DNA from: Atherix ibis
Lineage: Eukaryota > Arthropoda > Insecta > Diptera > Athericidae
Assembly: GCA_958298945.1 (NCBI GenBank)
Contig: OY282607.1
Location: 75,012,868 to 75,076,867, forward strand
Direction: 5' to 3'
DNA length: 64,000 nucleotides
The notes under the pieces are model-generated. The model searched no databases, was not told the origin of the DNA, and was given only the letters and a program-made list of their open reading frames with translations. The position numbers were made by a program, and so were the translations under genes. Below are positions 35,716 through 46,500 of this stretch, in pieces; the stretch's first letter is position 1; the number at the start of each line of letters is the position of its first letter.

Positions 35716-36480
35716 ATAATGTTCTCGTTCAAATATTAGAACACGTTCTATTTCTGTAAATCTTGCTCCGGTAGTGGCATAATATATAGCATCGCAGCGA
35801 ATATGGTAGTAAGCGAGAAAAGGAGCATTAAAAATAGCATCGTGCGCAGCGAGCTTTAGGCAGTCTAAATTTGTCGCTCGAAAATTGTGACCATAACATC
35901 TTGCCAGTCTTCATGTATTCTTCAAAAATTTGTTATCTTTTCGGGAACCATTTCAAACTCTTGTCAGCGTTTGAGTGAAGCATAATTGGAAGAATTTTTG
36001 ATATTACAAATTGGACAATCCTCTTCACAACATCGAAAAGTTCAAACAGATAAATCGCTAGATTTGAGAGGAGAATGAACCTTTAATAAAAATACTAACT
36101 AGTAAAAATTCATCATAAAATTTATTCACAAAAAAATAAAACTTTAATAATATATATAGTAATACTTTTTTTATAATGTATGTAAATAACTAAAATGAAA
36201 TTTAAAATAGAATAATTGCATGCATATCCTTAACAATTTTTCGTATTTATTTTAAAAGAAAATCAAAAATAGTCCGTGATAAATAAATCTGCAAATTAAT
36301 TGGTCATCTTTAAAATTATATTGACGAAACGATACGCATGAATTTTATGTTAAAAATTTGGGCTCTGTAATGCCATCCAGTTTAGTGTCAACATAACATC
36401 AAAATATTTGCTTTCTATATAATATTTTACGGACACTTACAAAATTAACAATTTTTATTTGACAAAATGTACTGGATTAT
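35716..36480. other. Unassigned spacer, partly GC-richer
   Basis: 35750-36080 is somewhat richer in G+C (GCATCGCAGCG, CGTGCGCAGCGAGC) and may be further element sequence, but no protein motif is recognisable. 36080-36480 is AT-rich and empty. Confidence 0.4.
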
Positions 36481-37270
36481 CCATTTAATTTGGAAAATAT
36501 AGTGCAGTCATTTAATAGCTATTGAACATATTGTACACATCATCTAAGATAATCTTTGTTTGGTTTAAAATTTGGCATTTTACAACATGGATTGTTCTAC
36601 TGAACATAGAAATGTTGTAGTGCATAGAAAGTGCACCATATACGACGATTGCTTTTCTCTTGTGCTGGATACATCAATAATTAAAATAATTATATATATT
36701 AGGCTCTAAGAATCCATAAATGACTGTTTGGTGTGCGTTTAGGTCTGAAGATGTCATTGAAATCTGGATGCTATGGCCATATGACAACAAACTTTTTTTT
36801 AGCTTGAACGTGAAGATTTTAATATTGTCCATATGCTGTTGTAACGAAACGGCGCCACAAGCCACATAACAGAAGAAATTATGGCTTTATTGCCGGAAAA
36901 TGTCCAAGGATTTTTTGCAAAATCCTTGAAATTTTTATATAGTTTAAACTTGAATCTTGACTATATATGTAGTTGTTTAAAAACGACGGCTTCATAAGCC
37001 TCATAACGTGAAAAATTGTGGTTTTAGTGCGCGAAAAGATCATGTAATTTCGATAATTAGTTATGTCAATTGGCGTCCAAGATCTTGCGATTTGTATATT
37101 TGAACTATTTAAAAGTTAAATTATTCAAAAGATTGGCATTTACGACAGATAATTTTAAAAATTTTACAGATCCACATTTGGAAAGTAATAGGCGAACTGC
37201 AGACTGAAATGTGCAAAAAGGATCATCAAAAATTACCTGAAAAGGATCGAGTCACGCAAAAAGTTTTGTA
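36480..37270 (+). pseudogene. DD41D transposase relic with internal repetition
   Basis: Plus-strand pieces: MTVWCAFRSEDVIEI (from 36720; cf. TVWCGFWSGGIIG); RNGATSHITEEIMALLPENV (about 36845-36900), where the second catalytic Asp position is Asn; then a second, more decayed version of the same block (about 36985-37050) running into YVNWRPRSCDLYI (about 37060-37095; cf. VNWPPRSCDLTP). A KCAKKDHQKLPEKDR-like tail lies near 37215-37250. Two versions of one block mean a duplication or two overlapping insertions. Confidence 0.7.
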
Positions 37271-38815
37271 GGTGTTAATTGAGTAATATTATATTTTATG
37301 TATAATGGCAAAATTACAGTAATATAATAAAGTAAAATTGTTATCAAAATCTTAATTTTTCAAAAACAACTTTTTATAGTATGATATTTAATTGCTAACG
37401 AGGACTTTATGATTCATTATCTATATTAATTTAATTAAAAATATAAATCATAAATATTATTAAATATTTTATATTACATAAAACTTCTATGAAAATAAAA
37501 TTCAATAATGTTTCGAAAATCTTATTTTATAAAAGTATACTTTTCTAAAATAATATTCTCTTTTTTTTTTTAATGAATAAGTGGAAATTTACTTATTATA
37601 ATAACTGTGACCATAAAAACATCATAAAGCGTATTTTATTAGGATAAAGTAACTCTTACAGAAAGGATAATAAAGTTTGGTTAGAAATAATAGTGTTATA
37701 TGATTCCCATTTGGTATCAAGGGTATTCAAATACTGAATATAGTCATAAATCTTTTTTATGAGTAAAAATTTTACATGTCGATCAAAGATTCATTGGATT
37801 TAATTTTTTTTGTTGAGACCATAAAATTCAAATAGCCTCAACAAGTTTTATGACATTTTGAAATTCAGCGTTTTAGTTGACACTTTGGTAGCAGAAGTAG
37901 AAATTGAACAATTTTCTTTCAAAAATATGAAAATATACATATGTGTATGTATAGAGAAGATAATATAATGAAGAAAAATCTGGAAATACACAACATTTCC
38001 AATAACATGAACATAATATTAAGCCGACACCCGGTCTTTGGTCATTACTTTTAACCGATATGGTCAAATGATTCTGTTGACGGAATTACTTTGAACATTT
38101 TTGGTAAGTGGTTAAAAAAACTAAAATAAATAAAATATTTATGTATATTGAGTTGAAAGAGAAAAGTACAATATTACTATTGGAAAAACTCTCTATATTC
38201 ATGCGTATCAATAGTTACTTTGAAGTACTTTACTATTTAATTGTCTTAAATAAAACTTATGCAAACGTAAAAGTTTGAAAATATTTACTTAACAACATTT
38301 AACTAGTTGTTAGGTGAAAATTTTAAAAATTTACAAATAAACGCTTGCTTAACTATTAAACGGTATACTTATTTTTGTGAGTCACGATAGGTGTCTGTTT
38401 TTATTATTTGAAATATGGTAGTTAATCACCTTTCTTGTTCATTTCATATTTAAAAAAAAAATTACCAGATATTCAACGTAATTTGAACAGATAAAATATA
38501 TTTCTATATGATTTTATTTTAAGTAAAAATATTATTTCGTTGGTAAAATATATTACAATACTTTGAGTAATGTTTCTTTAGAAAAAAATACGCAAAAGTA
38601 AATATATAGTTTTAAATTTTTAAATCAAATTAAAATATTTTTAATATTTGTTTCAGGGATCCGTTTATAATATAAACATTTTATAAATTCATTCTGCGAA
38701 AAAGTATTAAGGACATTATGTATAAGCAAATCAATCATATTGTCTAGTATTCAGAGTTCATAAAATACTTGAAGTTATAAAAGTTTTCTAATATTTATTG
38801 TTATATAAAATTTAA
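37270..38815. other. AT-rich spacer without recognisable gene
   Basis: Only short chance frames and poly-A/T runs are seen on either strand. Confidence 0.5.
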
Positions 38816-38819
38816 AAAA

Positions 38820-39015
38820 AATGGACTGATAATAGAAAGTATATTGGATTGAGGAACACCAGCATAAATAGAAAGTAAATCAGAATAATCAAGATATTGA
38901 ACTATTTGAAAATAACGCTGTGAAATATATTATTTTGATATGTCAAGAAACACTGCAGGACAATACACTTTCCGTTCAAGAGAGGAGGCTAGTAGGCAAA
39001 ATGCTTATGAGTCTA
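38820..39015 (-). mobile_element. Short Jockey-like LINE relic
   Basis: The + strand text runs parallel to about 31290-31510 of the larger LINE: GGATTGAGGAACACCAGC (cf. TTGTTGGACTCCGGC), then TCAAGAAACACTGCAGGACAATACACT-like sequence (cf. CTAGAAATACTCCTGGGCAATACTCT) and TTCAAGAGAGGA (cf. CTCAAGAGAGGA). On the - strand this is the SLERK..CPAVFLDIS block. It is old and truncated at both sides. Confidence 0.7.
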
Positions 39016-39572
39016 TATGACAGAGTAGAGTAAACGAGCTTATAAGATTTTAGTATTGTTTTAATTTCCGGTTAAATTTCCAAAGCGAAATAAAGTGGGT
39101 AGATTGAAGTTTACGATTATATCCACATTTAGGTTATAAAAATGAAGGTTTTCTTAGAAATTTCCTTTATAATTTGCAGATAAAATTCAAAGTTTTTTTT
39201 TTAAATTTTACATAAACTTCATAAACAATTTTAAATATATAGTTGAGTTTTTTATGTCAAATGAAAGAATTAAATTTTCAAATAATATGATATTTGCTTG
39301 TAATTCATGTTACAATTGATTATACACGTAGATTAGCCATCATACTTTCTTTTTAAGCATCACACGTAATATTGATTCTTATGATAAGAATGCCGGCTTG
39401 AATAGAGGATATTATGATATAAATATTCCAGCTAATAATAGAAAAAATTAATTCAGATTAAATTCAATTTTATAAAAATTAAATTTTTTGTTTTTGAGGT
39501 ATTCGTACGGCAGGAGGACTTTTACAGAATATTTAACGAAAAAAAAACCAAATATTTTTATGCAGAGTCGAC

Positions 39573-39627
39573 ATTTTGACATTTTTGGTGAAGAACCGAA
39601 ATTTTGACATTTTTGGTGAAGAACCGA
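39573..39627. repeat. Tandem repeat, two 27-28-bp units
   Basis: ATTTTGACATTTTTGGTGAA followed by GAACCGA is repeated exactly at 39573-39599 and 39601-39627, and a diverged third unit (GACTTTTTTGGTGAGAG) lies near 39666-39684. Confidence 0.85.
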
Positions 39628-39989
39628 CAATTTTACCGGCAATATTGGTGAAAATTGGAAAATTTTGACTTTTTTGGTGAGAGTTGCGAAAAACTGGTTG
39701 AACAGTGCGCGGATTTCTTTTCACACTGCTTTTGATTGCATTATAACAGCAGTGTCTAGTTTTCTGTGTTATAACTTTTAAAGTATCATGAAATACCTCG
39801 ACGATACAAATGCTGATTAGCACACATACCAATCTATATAACCTATACCACTCTACTCCGATAAAAGACATTAAGTAGGAACTAGAAATTCTGGGGCATC
39901 CAGTAATTAGTGCCTCAAATATAAAACAAAAAAGCGAATCATTTCCTTTTTTTGTGTTTTTAAAACCGGCTGCCAATAATAAAAATGTA

Positions 39990-40624
39990 TTCGACGTAGA
40001 AAGCCTTTTTTCTATCGAAGAGCCTTACCACACTAAGCCGTATTGCCGGCACTCACCTAAGTATGTGAAATGTGCGGGAAAACACCTGACATCTGAGTGC
40101 ACTAAAACCAGGAAAACTCAGGCTCAATGTGTTTTTTGGAAATATTACCAAACAGACCAGCGCAAACAATTGGACAAAGACTAACCGTAAACAAAGGTCT
40201 CTCTTTCACTGCAATCGCCGCTGGATATTTTCAACAGCTTCAGCAACAAAAACAACCAGGAGCAACAACAATAACAATAGCAACAACAGCAACAACAGCA
40301 GCTCCAGCAACAGCAGCAGCGGCAGCAGCTCCCACAACAACAGTAAAAACAACAGCAGTAACTACAGTAGCAACTACAGCAGCAGCAGCAATCAAGTGAA
40401 CCTAGTTTGTATATTCCCCATCCCCTTCACTGTCATCCCAAGATTTTCATACCATATTCGCCCAACTAAGGGATAATCTTGTTCAAAAAATCCAAAAATT
40501 GTTAACTTCCCTTTTAACGCGTTAATGTCTGTCTGGACAAATTTTACGTCAATTGTTCCAAATAAATGTTGTCAAATACTACAAACTCCTCTCCATCAAC
40601 ACAGACAAGAACTAGACATGCTAT
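39990..40624 (+). pseudogene. Jockey-like gag C-terminus, duplicate copy 1
   Basis: PYCRHSPKYVKCAGKHLTSE then C (about 40045-40105) is a retroelement zinc-knuckle region (C-x2-C-x3/4-H-x4-C). Here the first Cys of the second knuckle is Tyr (TAT). A CAG/AAC-type triplet tract (about 40250-40395) encodes Gln/Asn/Ser/Thr depending on frame. After the tract comes FIFPIPFTVIPRFSYHIRPT-like sequence, or in another frame a Ser/Pro-rich gag tail. The unit ends at about 40624 and is repeated from about 40650. Confidence 0.75.
40250..40395. repeat. Imperfect CAG/AAC/AGC triplet repeat
   Basis: A run of interspersed ACA, CAG, AAC and GCA triplets in the gag part of the LINE. A matching tract lies at about 40840-40962. 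It makes long open but low-complexity frames in all three phases. Confidence 0.85.
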
Positions 40625-40649
40625 AGAAATCGAAGTAGAAATCGAAGAG

Positions 40650-41192
40650 CCTTACCTGGTAAAGGACAATCTACAATGTCATAGGTGTTAAGAGTACGGG
40701 CACACTAAGCCGTATTGCCGGCACTCACTCAAGTGTGTGAAATGTGCGGGTAAATACCTGACGGCTGAGTGCACAAAGCCTAATAGTAAACAAAGGTTTC
40801 TCTTTAACAGCAGTCGCCGCTGGATATTTTCAACAGCATCAGCAGCAAAAACAACCAGGAGTAACAGCAACAACAGCAGCGCTAGTAAGAGCAGCAGCGG
40901 AAGCAGCTCCCAAAACAACAGCAGCAATAGCAGCAGTAACAACAGCAGCAGCAGCAATCAAATCAACCTAGTTTGTATATTCCCCATCCCCTTCACTGTC
41001 ATCCCAAGATTTTCATACCATGTTCGCCCAACTAAGGGATAATCTTGTTCAAAAAATCCAAAAATTGTTAACTTCCCTTTTAACGCGTTAATGTCTGTCT
41101 GGACAAATTTTACATCAATTGTTCCAAATAAATGTTGTCAAATACTACAAACTCCTCTCCATCAACACAGACAAGAACTAGACATGCTATTG
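40650..41192 (+). pseudogene. Jockey-like gag C-terminus, duplicate copy 2
   Basis: It repeats copy 1 closely but lacks about 80-90 bases present there (around 40110-40190). CHRC-stop-EYGHTKPYC (about 40677-40718) is a first knuckle interrupted by a stop. CVKCAGKYLTAEC (about 40735-40773) keeps the Cys lost in copy 1, but the knuckle His is Tyr. The triplet tract (about 40845-40960) and the 3' part (to GACATGCTAT) match copy 1 almost base for base. Only this copy runs on into the endonuclease start. Confidence 0.75.
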
Positions 41193-41403
41193 TATGGCAA
41201 ACGTGTAGATGTTGCACATATAATCTAAACATACATTACGATCAGGTCGTTTTTTACTATACGTGACTATTTAACATACAGAACTGATCATCCAGACAAC
41301 ATAGCGCGTAGTGGAACTGCCATTATAATAAGAAAATTACTAAATCATTCCTTCCACTCCCAAACTGAGTCCTTACAGTCGGTAGCTATAACCTTTCAAT
41401 GTA

Positions 41404-42628
41404 TAAGGTGGTTGATCTAGCGGTTGCATTTTGAACCACTATTTATTTGAATTACTTGAGTGTTAAATGTCATCACGAATTGACAGATTGTTAGTTGAAA
41501 ATCTGAATTTTACGAAATGGTAATCCATACGCTTGAAGAAAACTGGGAAATATTGAGAACTTACTTCCAAAGTGGTGAGTCTTCAACCCAAACTGTGAGA
41601 AATTTAAAAAAAAAATGAGCAAAGATCGAATGCCATCACGTCAACTTGTGGACATATTCGTGAAGCGAGTTCGCGAAACTGGTGTGTTGGTTGCCAAATC
41701 AACTCGTTCCCACTCTAAGAATATTGCCGCCGTTGCTGAAAATGTCAGTGATCATCTATCAACATCAACTCGTCACCGTTCTCCGGAATTGAACATTTCT
41801 CGCACTTCTCTGTTAAGAATTTTGCACAAAGACCTCGGTATGAAAGCTAACTTCAATTAGTCCAACAACTAAAGCCGCATGACCATCCGATGCGTTTTCG
41901 GATTGCCCAATGGGCTCAAGATTAATTGGCCGAAGATGAGCAAATCATCTTTTCGGATGAGGCCCATTTCCACCTCGGTGAGTATGTCAACAAACAAAAT
42001 TGTCGCATCTGGGGCTCAGAAAATCCATACGTCACCATAGAAAAGCCGGTGCATCCACAACGAGTCACGGTTTGGCCCGTTTTTCTTCGAAAACGATGAA
42101 GGAGCCGCCGTGACAGTCAATGGTGAGCGCTATCGTGGCATGCTCAACGAATTTTTGTTTCCAAAAGTTGAAGAGAATGGCATGGAGGACATTTGGTTTC
42201 AAGAGAACGGTGCCACTTGTCACACAGCCAACGGAACAATCCAACTTTTGGGCACTGCTTTCGAAAACCGAATAATCAGCCGAAATTCTGATGTCAATTG
42301 GCCGCCTCGGAGCTGTGATTTAAGACCGTTGGATTATTTTCTGTGGGGAGCCGTTAAGGATAAATGTTACGCAAGCCATCCAGAGACAATTGAGGCCTTG
42401 AGACACGAAATCAAAGTTGCCATTGAAGAGAAACAGGCCCAGACAATCGAAAATGTACTGAAAAATTAGGTCGAGCGAATGGGGTACTGTAAGACCAACC
42501 GTGGCAGTCATTTAAATGATGTTGTGTTTCATTCTTAAATTTCAAGGTTCAATCTTTCTAATAAAACCGGAACTAGTTTTTTTTTATTTACTTTTTAAAA
42601 TGCAACTTTTACATGGTCCACCTTTTAT
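41404..42628 (+). mobile_element. DD41D (rosa-like) element nested in the LINE
   Basis: The ends read TAAGGTGGTTGATC...GGTTGCATTTTG and, inverted, TAAAAGGTGGACC...AGTTGCATTTT. With the element removed, the LINE endonuclease frame joins cleanly (SVAITFQC to LDGYTFNVASAY). The transposase starts at 41517 (MVIHTLEENWEILRTYFQSG), shifts frame at an A-run (41603-41612), continues MPSRQLVDIFVKRVRETGV and SRTSLLRILHKDLGMKA (41627-41855), then in another frame [20 protein letters not shown] (from about 41950), and finishes in 42110-42469. Confidence 0.88.
42110..42469 (+). pseudogene. DD41D transposase C-terminal half with second catalytic Asp changed to Asn
   Basis: The 119-codon frame begins at [20 protein letters not shown]. 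The block normally [11 protein letters not shown] reads FQENGATCHTA, so the second catalytic Asp is Asn33. Forty-one residues later Asp75 (RPLDYFLWG) is intact. The first Asp (FSDEAHF, codon 41956-41958) is intact in another frame. The C-terminus (AQTIENVLKN) ends at a stop where the family has NWV. With frameshifts plus this substitution, the copy could not be active. Confidence 0.88.
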
Positions 42629-44229
42629 ATTGGACGGTTATACCTTCAACGTTGCATCCGCTTACTGTGTTCCCAAAAAATTTTTAACTAACTGTGAATT
42701 TGTCATTATTTAACTCACTTGGAAAGTCTCTCATTACGTGAGGAGATTCTCCGAGAGAATGCTCCCATATATCACTTTTGAAGCCCTAGCTCCTTCCTTA
42801 TCCACTTATTGGCCTATCAGTACCAGAAAACTTCCTGATATCCTGGATTATTTTATTACCACACCTTGTAATTCCATTAATGCTACCGAAGGAACCTGGG
42901 CAAAAATGGACAAACAGAAAATCACACTAAGCAAACACCTTTAAACTACACGAAGGCATACAAGATATTTAACATAACGAAAAATTCACAGAGAAATATC
43001 TACTCAGTTGCCTATAAGACTAGCTCCAAAGTTTTTCACTCCTTCCGGAGTTAAATTCATAATACAACGTCTACCCAACAAAATAGCCCCAGGATATGAC
43101 CCCATAACTTCGGAAATATTTAAGCAAATATTTTAAAAAAAAACCTTGTCCAAATAACCTATATTTATAATAGTATACTCCGCTCAAAATTTGTTCCTTC
43201 ACTTTGGAAGTTTTCCAAAAGTTTCCTACCTCATACAGAGTCATAAGCCTCCTTCCAATTTTATATAAAATCCTTGAAAAATTAATCCTAAAATATCTTT
43301 ATACTATTATTGAAACCGAGGTAGTGATTCCGCAGTATCAGTTCGGATTTCGAACCGAGCATTCCACTATCCAGCAGCGTTATCGCGTGGTCGATTATGT
43401 ATCGTGTTCACTAGAGCGGTAGGAATACTGCCCAGATGTATTTCTTGACATTTCGCGCACTTTCGCCCGTGTATAGCATGCTGGATTGCTTTAGAAGTTG
43501 CAGCGAGTCCTATATTCTGCTTATTTCCGCATTCTAAAATCCTATCTCACATACCGGTATGTTCAGGTAGCTAAAAATATTGCGTTTTCTGGCATTTATC
43601 CTATCTCCGCCGGTATTTCTCAGGGTATCATCCTAAGCCCAATTCTTTATAATATTTACACCCATAATCCTTGTCATAGTGACATCGTTTCGCAACATAT
43701 GATGACGATATGTTCTTACCCATCGCAAGGTCCTTCCAAAGCCATCAATATTCTACAAAACCACATCCACCCCATAGAAACTTGGTTCAAAAGGCTGAGA
43801 ATGTAGGTAAATGAGCAAAAATCTGTCGAGAACAGATTCCTCATATAAACTTAAATAGCAGTTATATTCCACGAAAAACGAGAAGTGAACTTAACGGACA
43901 GTAGGTCAACACTGTCAATAAAAAGTAAATTATTACTACATAATACGATACCGAAACCGATATGGATATATCGACTCGAACTTTGGGGTTCGACCAAGCA
44001 TTACAATTCCCATCGAATCCAAACCTTACAATCCCGAATTCTTCCAAAAATTGTTAATGCTCCCTTTTATGTACGAAACACTGTTATCCATCGTGATCTA
44101 AATATTCCATTCGATCGTGAACTATGTATATCCCTTTATAAAAAAATTCCATTCGCGTTTATCCTACCATCCTAATCATTTAGCAAGAGATCTGTTCACC
44201 TAAGTTATATGTAGTTGCAAATAACTTAA

Positions 44230-45055
44230 ATTTATATTAAATATAAAAAAGAAAAAAAAAGTTCAATTATATACTCATATATAATTGTAATATATACGAG
44301 TATATAATTTTATGAAATATTTAAAGTAATATCTTTTCGTGAACAAAGTTATTAAAAATTTAAATTATTTTTTGAATATATATAAAAGTTAATATAAAGT
44401 AAAATTCTTTAGTACTTTTATTGGAGAACTTTTAAAGTATTCATTATTGAACAAAAGACCGTGGCTAATTAGAAAACTTCTATATATATAATAATATAAG
44501 ACGAATTTTTATTTCAAGCTATGAAATTTTCTTTATAATTAATAGAAAGGAAAGTATTTGAATAGTGCATTTTGATAAAGTTTTTATAAACTATTTGTCT
44601 TTTTTAAACTATTTGTCGTAAAATTTTAATAGCGTTTCTAACTTTAAAATTTTAAAATACATTTCCAATTACATTAAATGCTAATTAAACAAGGGATAAA
44701 AATAGCAAAAAAAAAAACAATTTATTTTGCTAATTGAAAAAAAAAACCCCTTTTCTGCAGTAGTAAAACCAATTATGAAAGGAATTTTTCATGCAAAAGA
44801 AATTTCTGATGGTCTTGCTTCTCTAAGTTAATATATAGTAATTCCACTGCTTTGCTTTATTTCTACGAGTATAATGGTAATGCAAGTACGGGAAATTTAT
44901 GTTAATTCATTTAAGATAGCTTCTAGAAAATGTGGTGTTACAGAAAGGATTTCAATTACATTTGGAAAACAAGTGCACAAGCATAATTGGTTAGGTATTA
45001 TATATATTTTAATTAATTAAAAAAATTTTTTTTGGTCTGTAATTTAATCAGTTTT
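44230..45055. other. AT-rich spacer without recognisable gene
   Basis: Only A/T-rich sequence with TATATA stretches near 44270-44310 is seen; no coding signal. Confidence 0.5.
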
Positions 45056-45059
45056 TTTT

Positions 45060-45808
45060 AAAGAAAATCATGTTCTTTAATGAGGCTCACTTTCATCTGA
45101 GTGGTGCGGTAAATAAACAAAACTGTCGATTCTGGTGCGAAGAAAATCCACAAATTATTCATTAACACCCATTACATTCACCTAAATTGACAGTTTGGTG
45201 TGGTTTTTGGTCTGGTGGAATCATCGGTCCGTACTTCTTTCGAAATGAAGCTGGTAACACCGTTACTGTCAATGGAGAGCGGTATAGATCGATGATAACC
45301 AACTTTTTATGGCCGAAATTGGAAGAAGTTGATCTTGATAACATCTGGTTCCAACAAGACGGGGCTACGTGCCACACAGCACGTGCAACAACCGAATTAA
45401 TGCGAGAAAAGTTTGGAGATTCGATTATTTCAAGAAATTGTTATATTGAATGGCCACCAAGAAGTTGTGATTTAACACCATTAGACTATTTCTTGTGGGG
45501 TTATTTGAAGTCATTGGTCTTTAGCAATAAACCAGACTCTCTTCAAGCTTTAGAAGTCAATATTGAACGAACTATTCATGACATACGACTTGATTTAGTG
45601 GAAAAAGTGCTTGAAAATTGGGTTCATCGAATTCGGTCCTGCAAAAGAAGTCGTGTAGGCCATTTGAATGACGTTGTATTCAGAACTTAATTGTATCGAT
45701 TGTACTTCACATTAAATAAAAAACATTTGAATTTCCTTAACAATTAGGGTATTTTTTTTTTTGAAAAGAAATCATATCACTCATTCGAAAACTCTATATT
45801 AATATTAT
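45060..45808 (+). mobile_element. DD41D element, 5'-truncated copy of the 7.7-kb family
   Basis: The coding region starts abruptly at [20 protein letters not shown] (first catalytic Asp changed to Asn) and a stop follows soon after (IIH-stop-HPLHSP). From 45187 a 167-codon frame reads MTVWCGFWSGGIIGPYFFRN, with Asp58 in [11 protein letters not shown] and Asp100 in [12 protein letters not shown], 41 residues apart, to HLNDVVFRT. The right terminal repeat (ATCATATCACTCATTCGAAAAC near 45770-45792) matches that family. By eye well over 90% identical to the 7.7-kb copy over the shared part. There is no left end. Confidence 0.88.
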
Positions 45809-45999
45809 ATGGGTATTTATTAGCTATGTTATTACACCTTCCTTTTCTCTTTCATCATAGTTTCGATACTCCTGGGCATTTTTTTTTTACTTTTTTTGGG
45901 GGTTGCTTTGATTTAATTGAGTATTTAAAATATACTACAGATGTTTATTGGAATATAGATCTTAAAATTTTTATTAAAAACTTTAATTTTATATTTATG

Positions 46000-46492
46000 T
46001 TTTTGAAATAGGAATATAAAATATATTTGACTACAAAATTTGATTCGTTGGAGCATAATATATTAGACTCACCCAGTTTTGATAAGGTTTGGTACCATAG
46101 AACCCATTTGTAGGGAGATTTCCTGTTTTTACATGGCACGGCTTGTAAACTTTAAATACTGCTTTCTCTATTCTCGCAGAAATTGGTTTGTCTATTTCTT
46201 ACAGAAGAAAGCTAAGACAGTTTCGATGGTATATTGCACAGCTCTACGTGAGCTTTTACAAATTTTAGATGTTCCCACCAGAAATTTTGCTTCCTATTTC
46301 AAAGAAGTAGTTTGCACGCATTCCATCAAAGAAAATGATTTTTTTATTCAAAGTAAAATCTTTGAAAAGCAAAATTGAATAATCGAGATAAAACCTACCT
46401 ATTGAAAAGCAACTTAAATCTACGGGAATTCTAGCGATAAGTCAGGAACAAAGTAACAATTAGGATGGTCAATACTTTTGGCCAAGGCTGTA
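46000..46492 (-). mobile_element. Tc1-like element fragment with terminal repeat
   Basis: Read from 46491 on the - strand, the end is ACAGCCTTGGCCAAAAGTAT then TGACC, a typical Tc1-type terminal repeat. Further in, NILCSNESNFVV (about 46040-46075) resembles the ILFSDESKF block, with the catalytic Asp changed to Asn. The rest is too decayed to follow. The shadowed DD34D mariner starts only nine bases away at 46501. Confidence 0.55.
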
Positions 46493-46500
46493 CATATGTT

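Larger units (their letters stand above)
39954..44230 (+). mobile_element. Jockey-like LINE relic, interrupted by a DD41D element
   Basis: In order on the + strand: end of ORF1 (gag) with zinc knuckles, duplicated (39990-41190); start of the ORF2 endonuclease (QELDMLLYGKRVDV near 41170-41220, then TIRDYLTYRTDHPDNIARSG, RSGTAIIIRKLLNHSFHSQT and SLQSVAITFQC to about 41400); the inserted DD41D element (about 41404-42628); the rest of the endonuclease (LDGYTFNVASAYCVP, 42630 on; [20 protein letters not shown]); then reverse transcriptase (RLPNKIAPGYDPITS near 43070-43110; [54 protein letters not shown]-like). Stops and frameshifts throughout. It is the same or a closely related family to the 30.4-kb copy. 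Confidence 0.88.

Noticed and set aside
39533..39976. 147-codon open frame on the - strand
   Set aside because: Covers a 28-bp tandem repeat and unrelated sequence; no recognisable domain.
40127..40476. Open frames of 90-115 codons rich in Thr/Ala or Ser/Asn
   Set aside because: They are phase readings of one CAG/AAC triplet tract inside a LINE gag remnant, not genes.
45826..46378. Overlapping open frames downstream of the 45-kb DD41D element
   Set aside because: Low-complexity or overlaid on a decayed Tc1-like fragment; no protein family match by eye.
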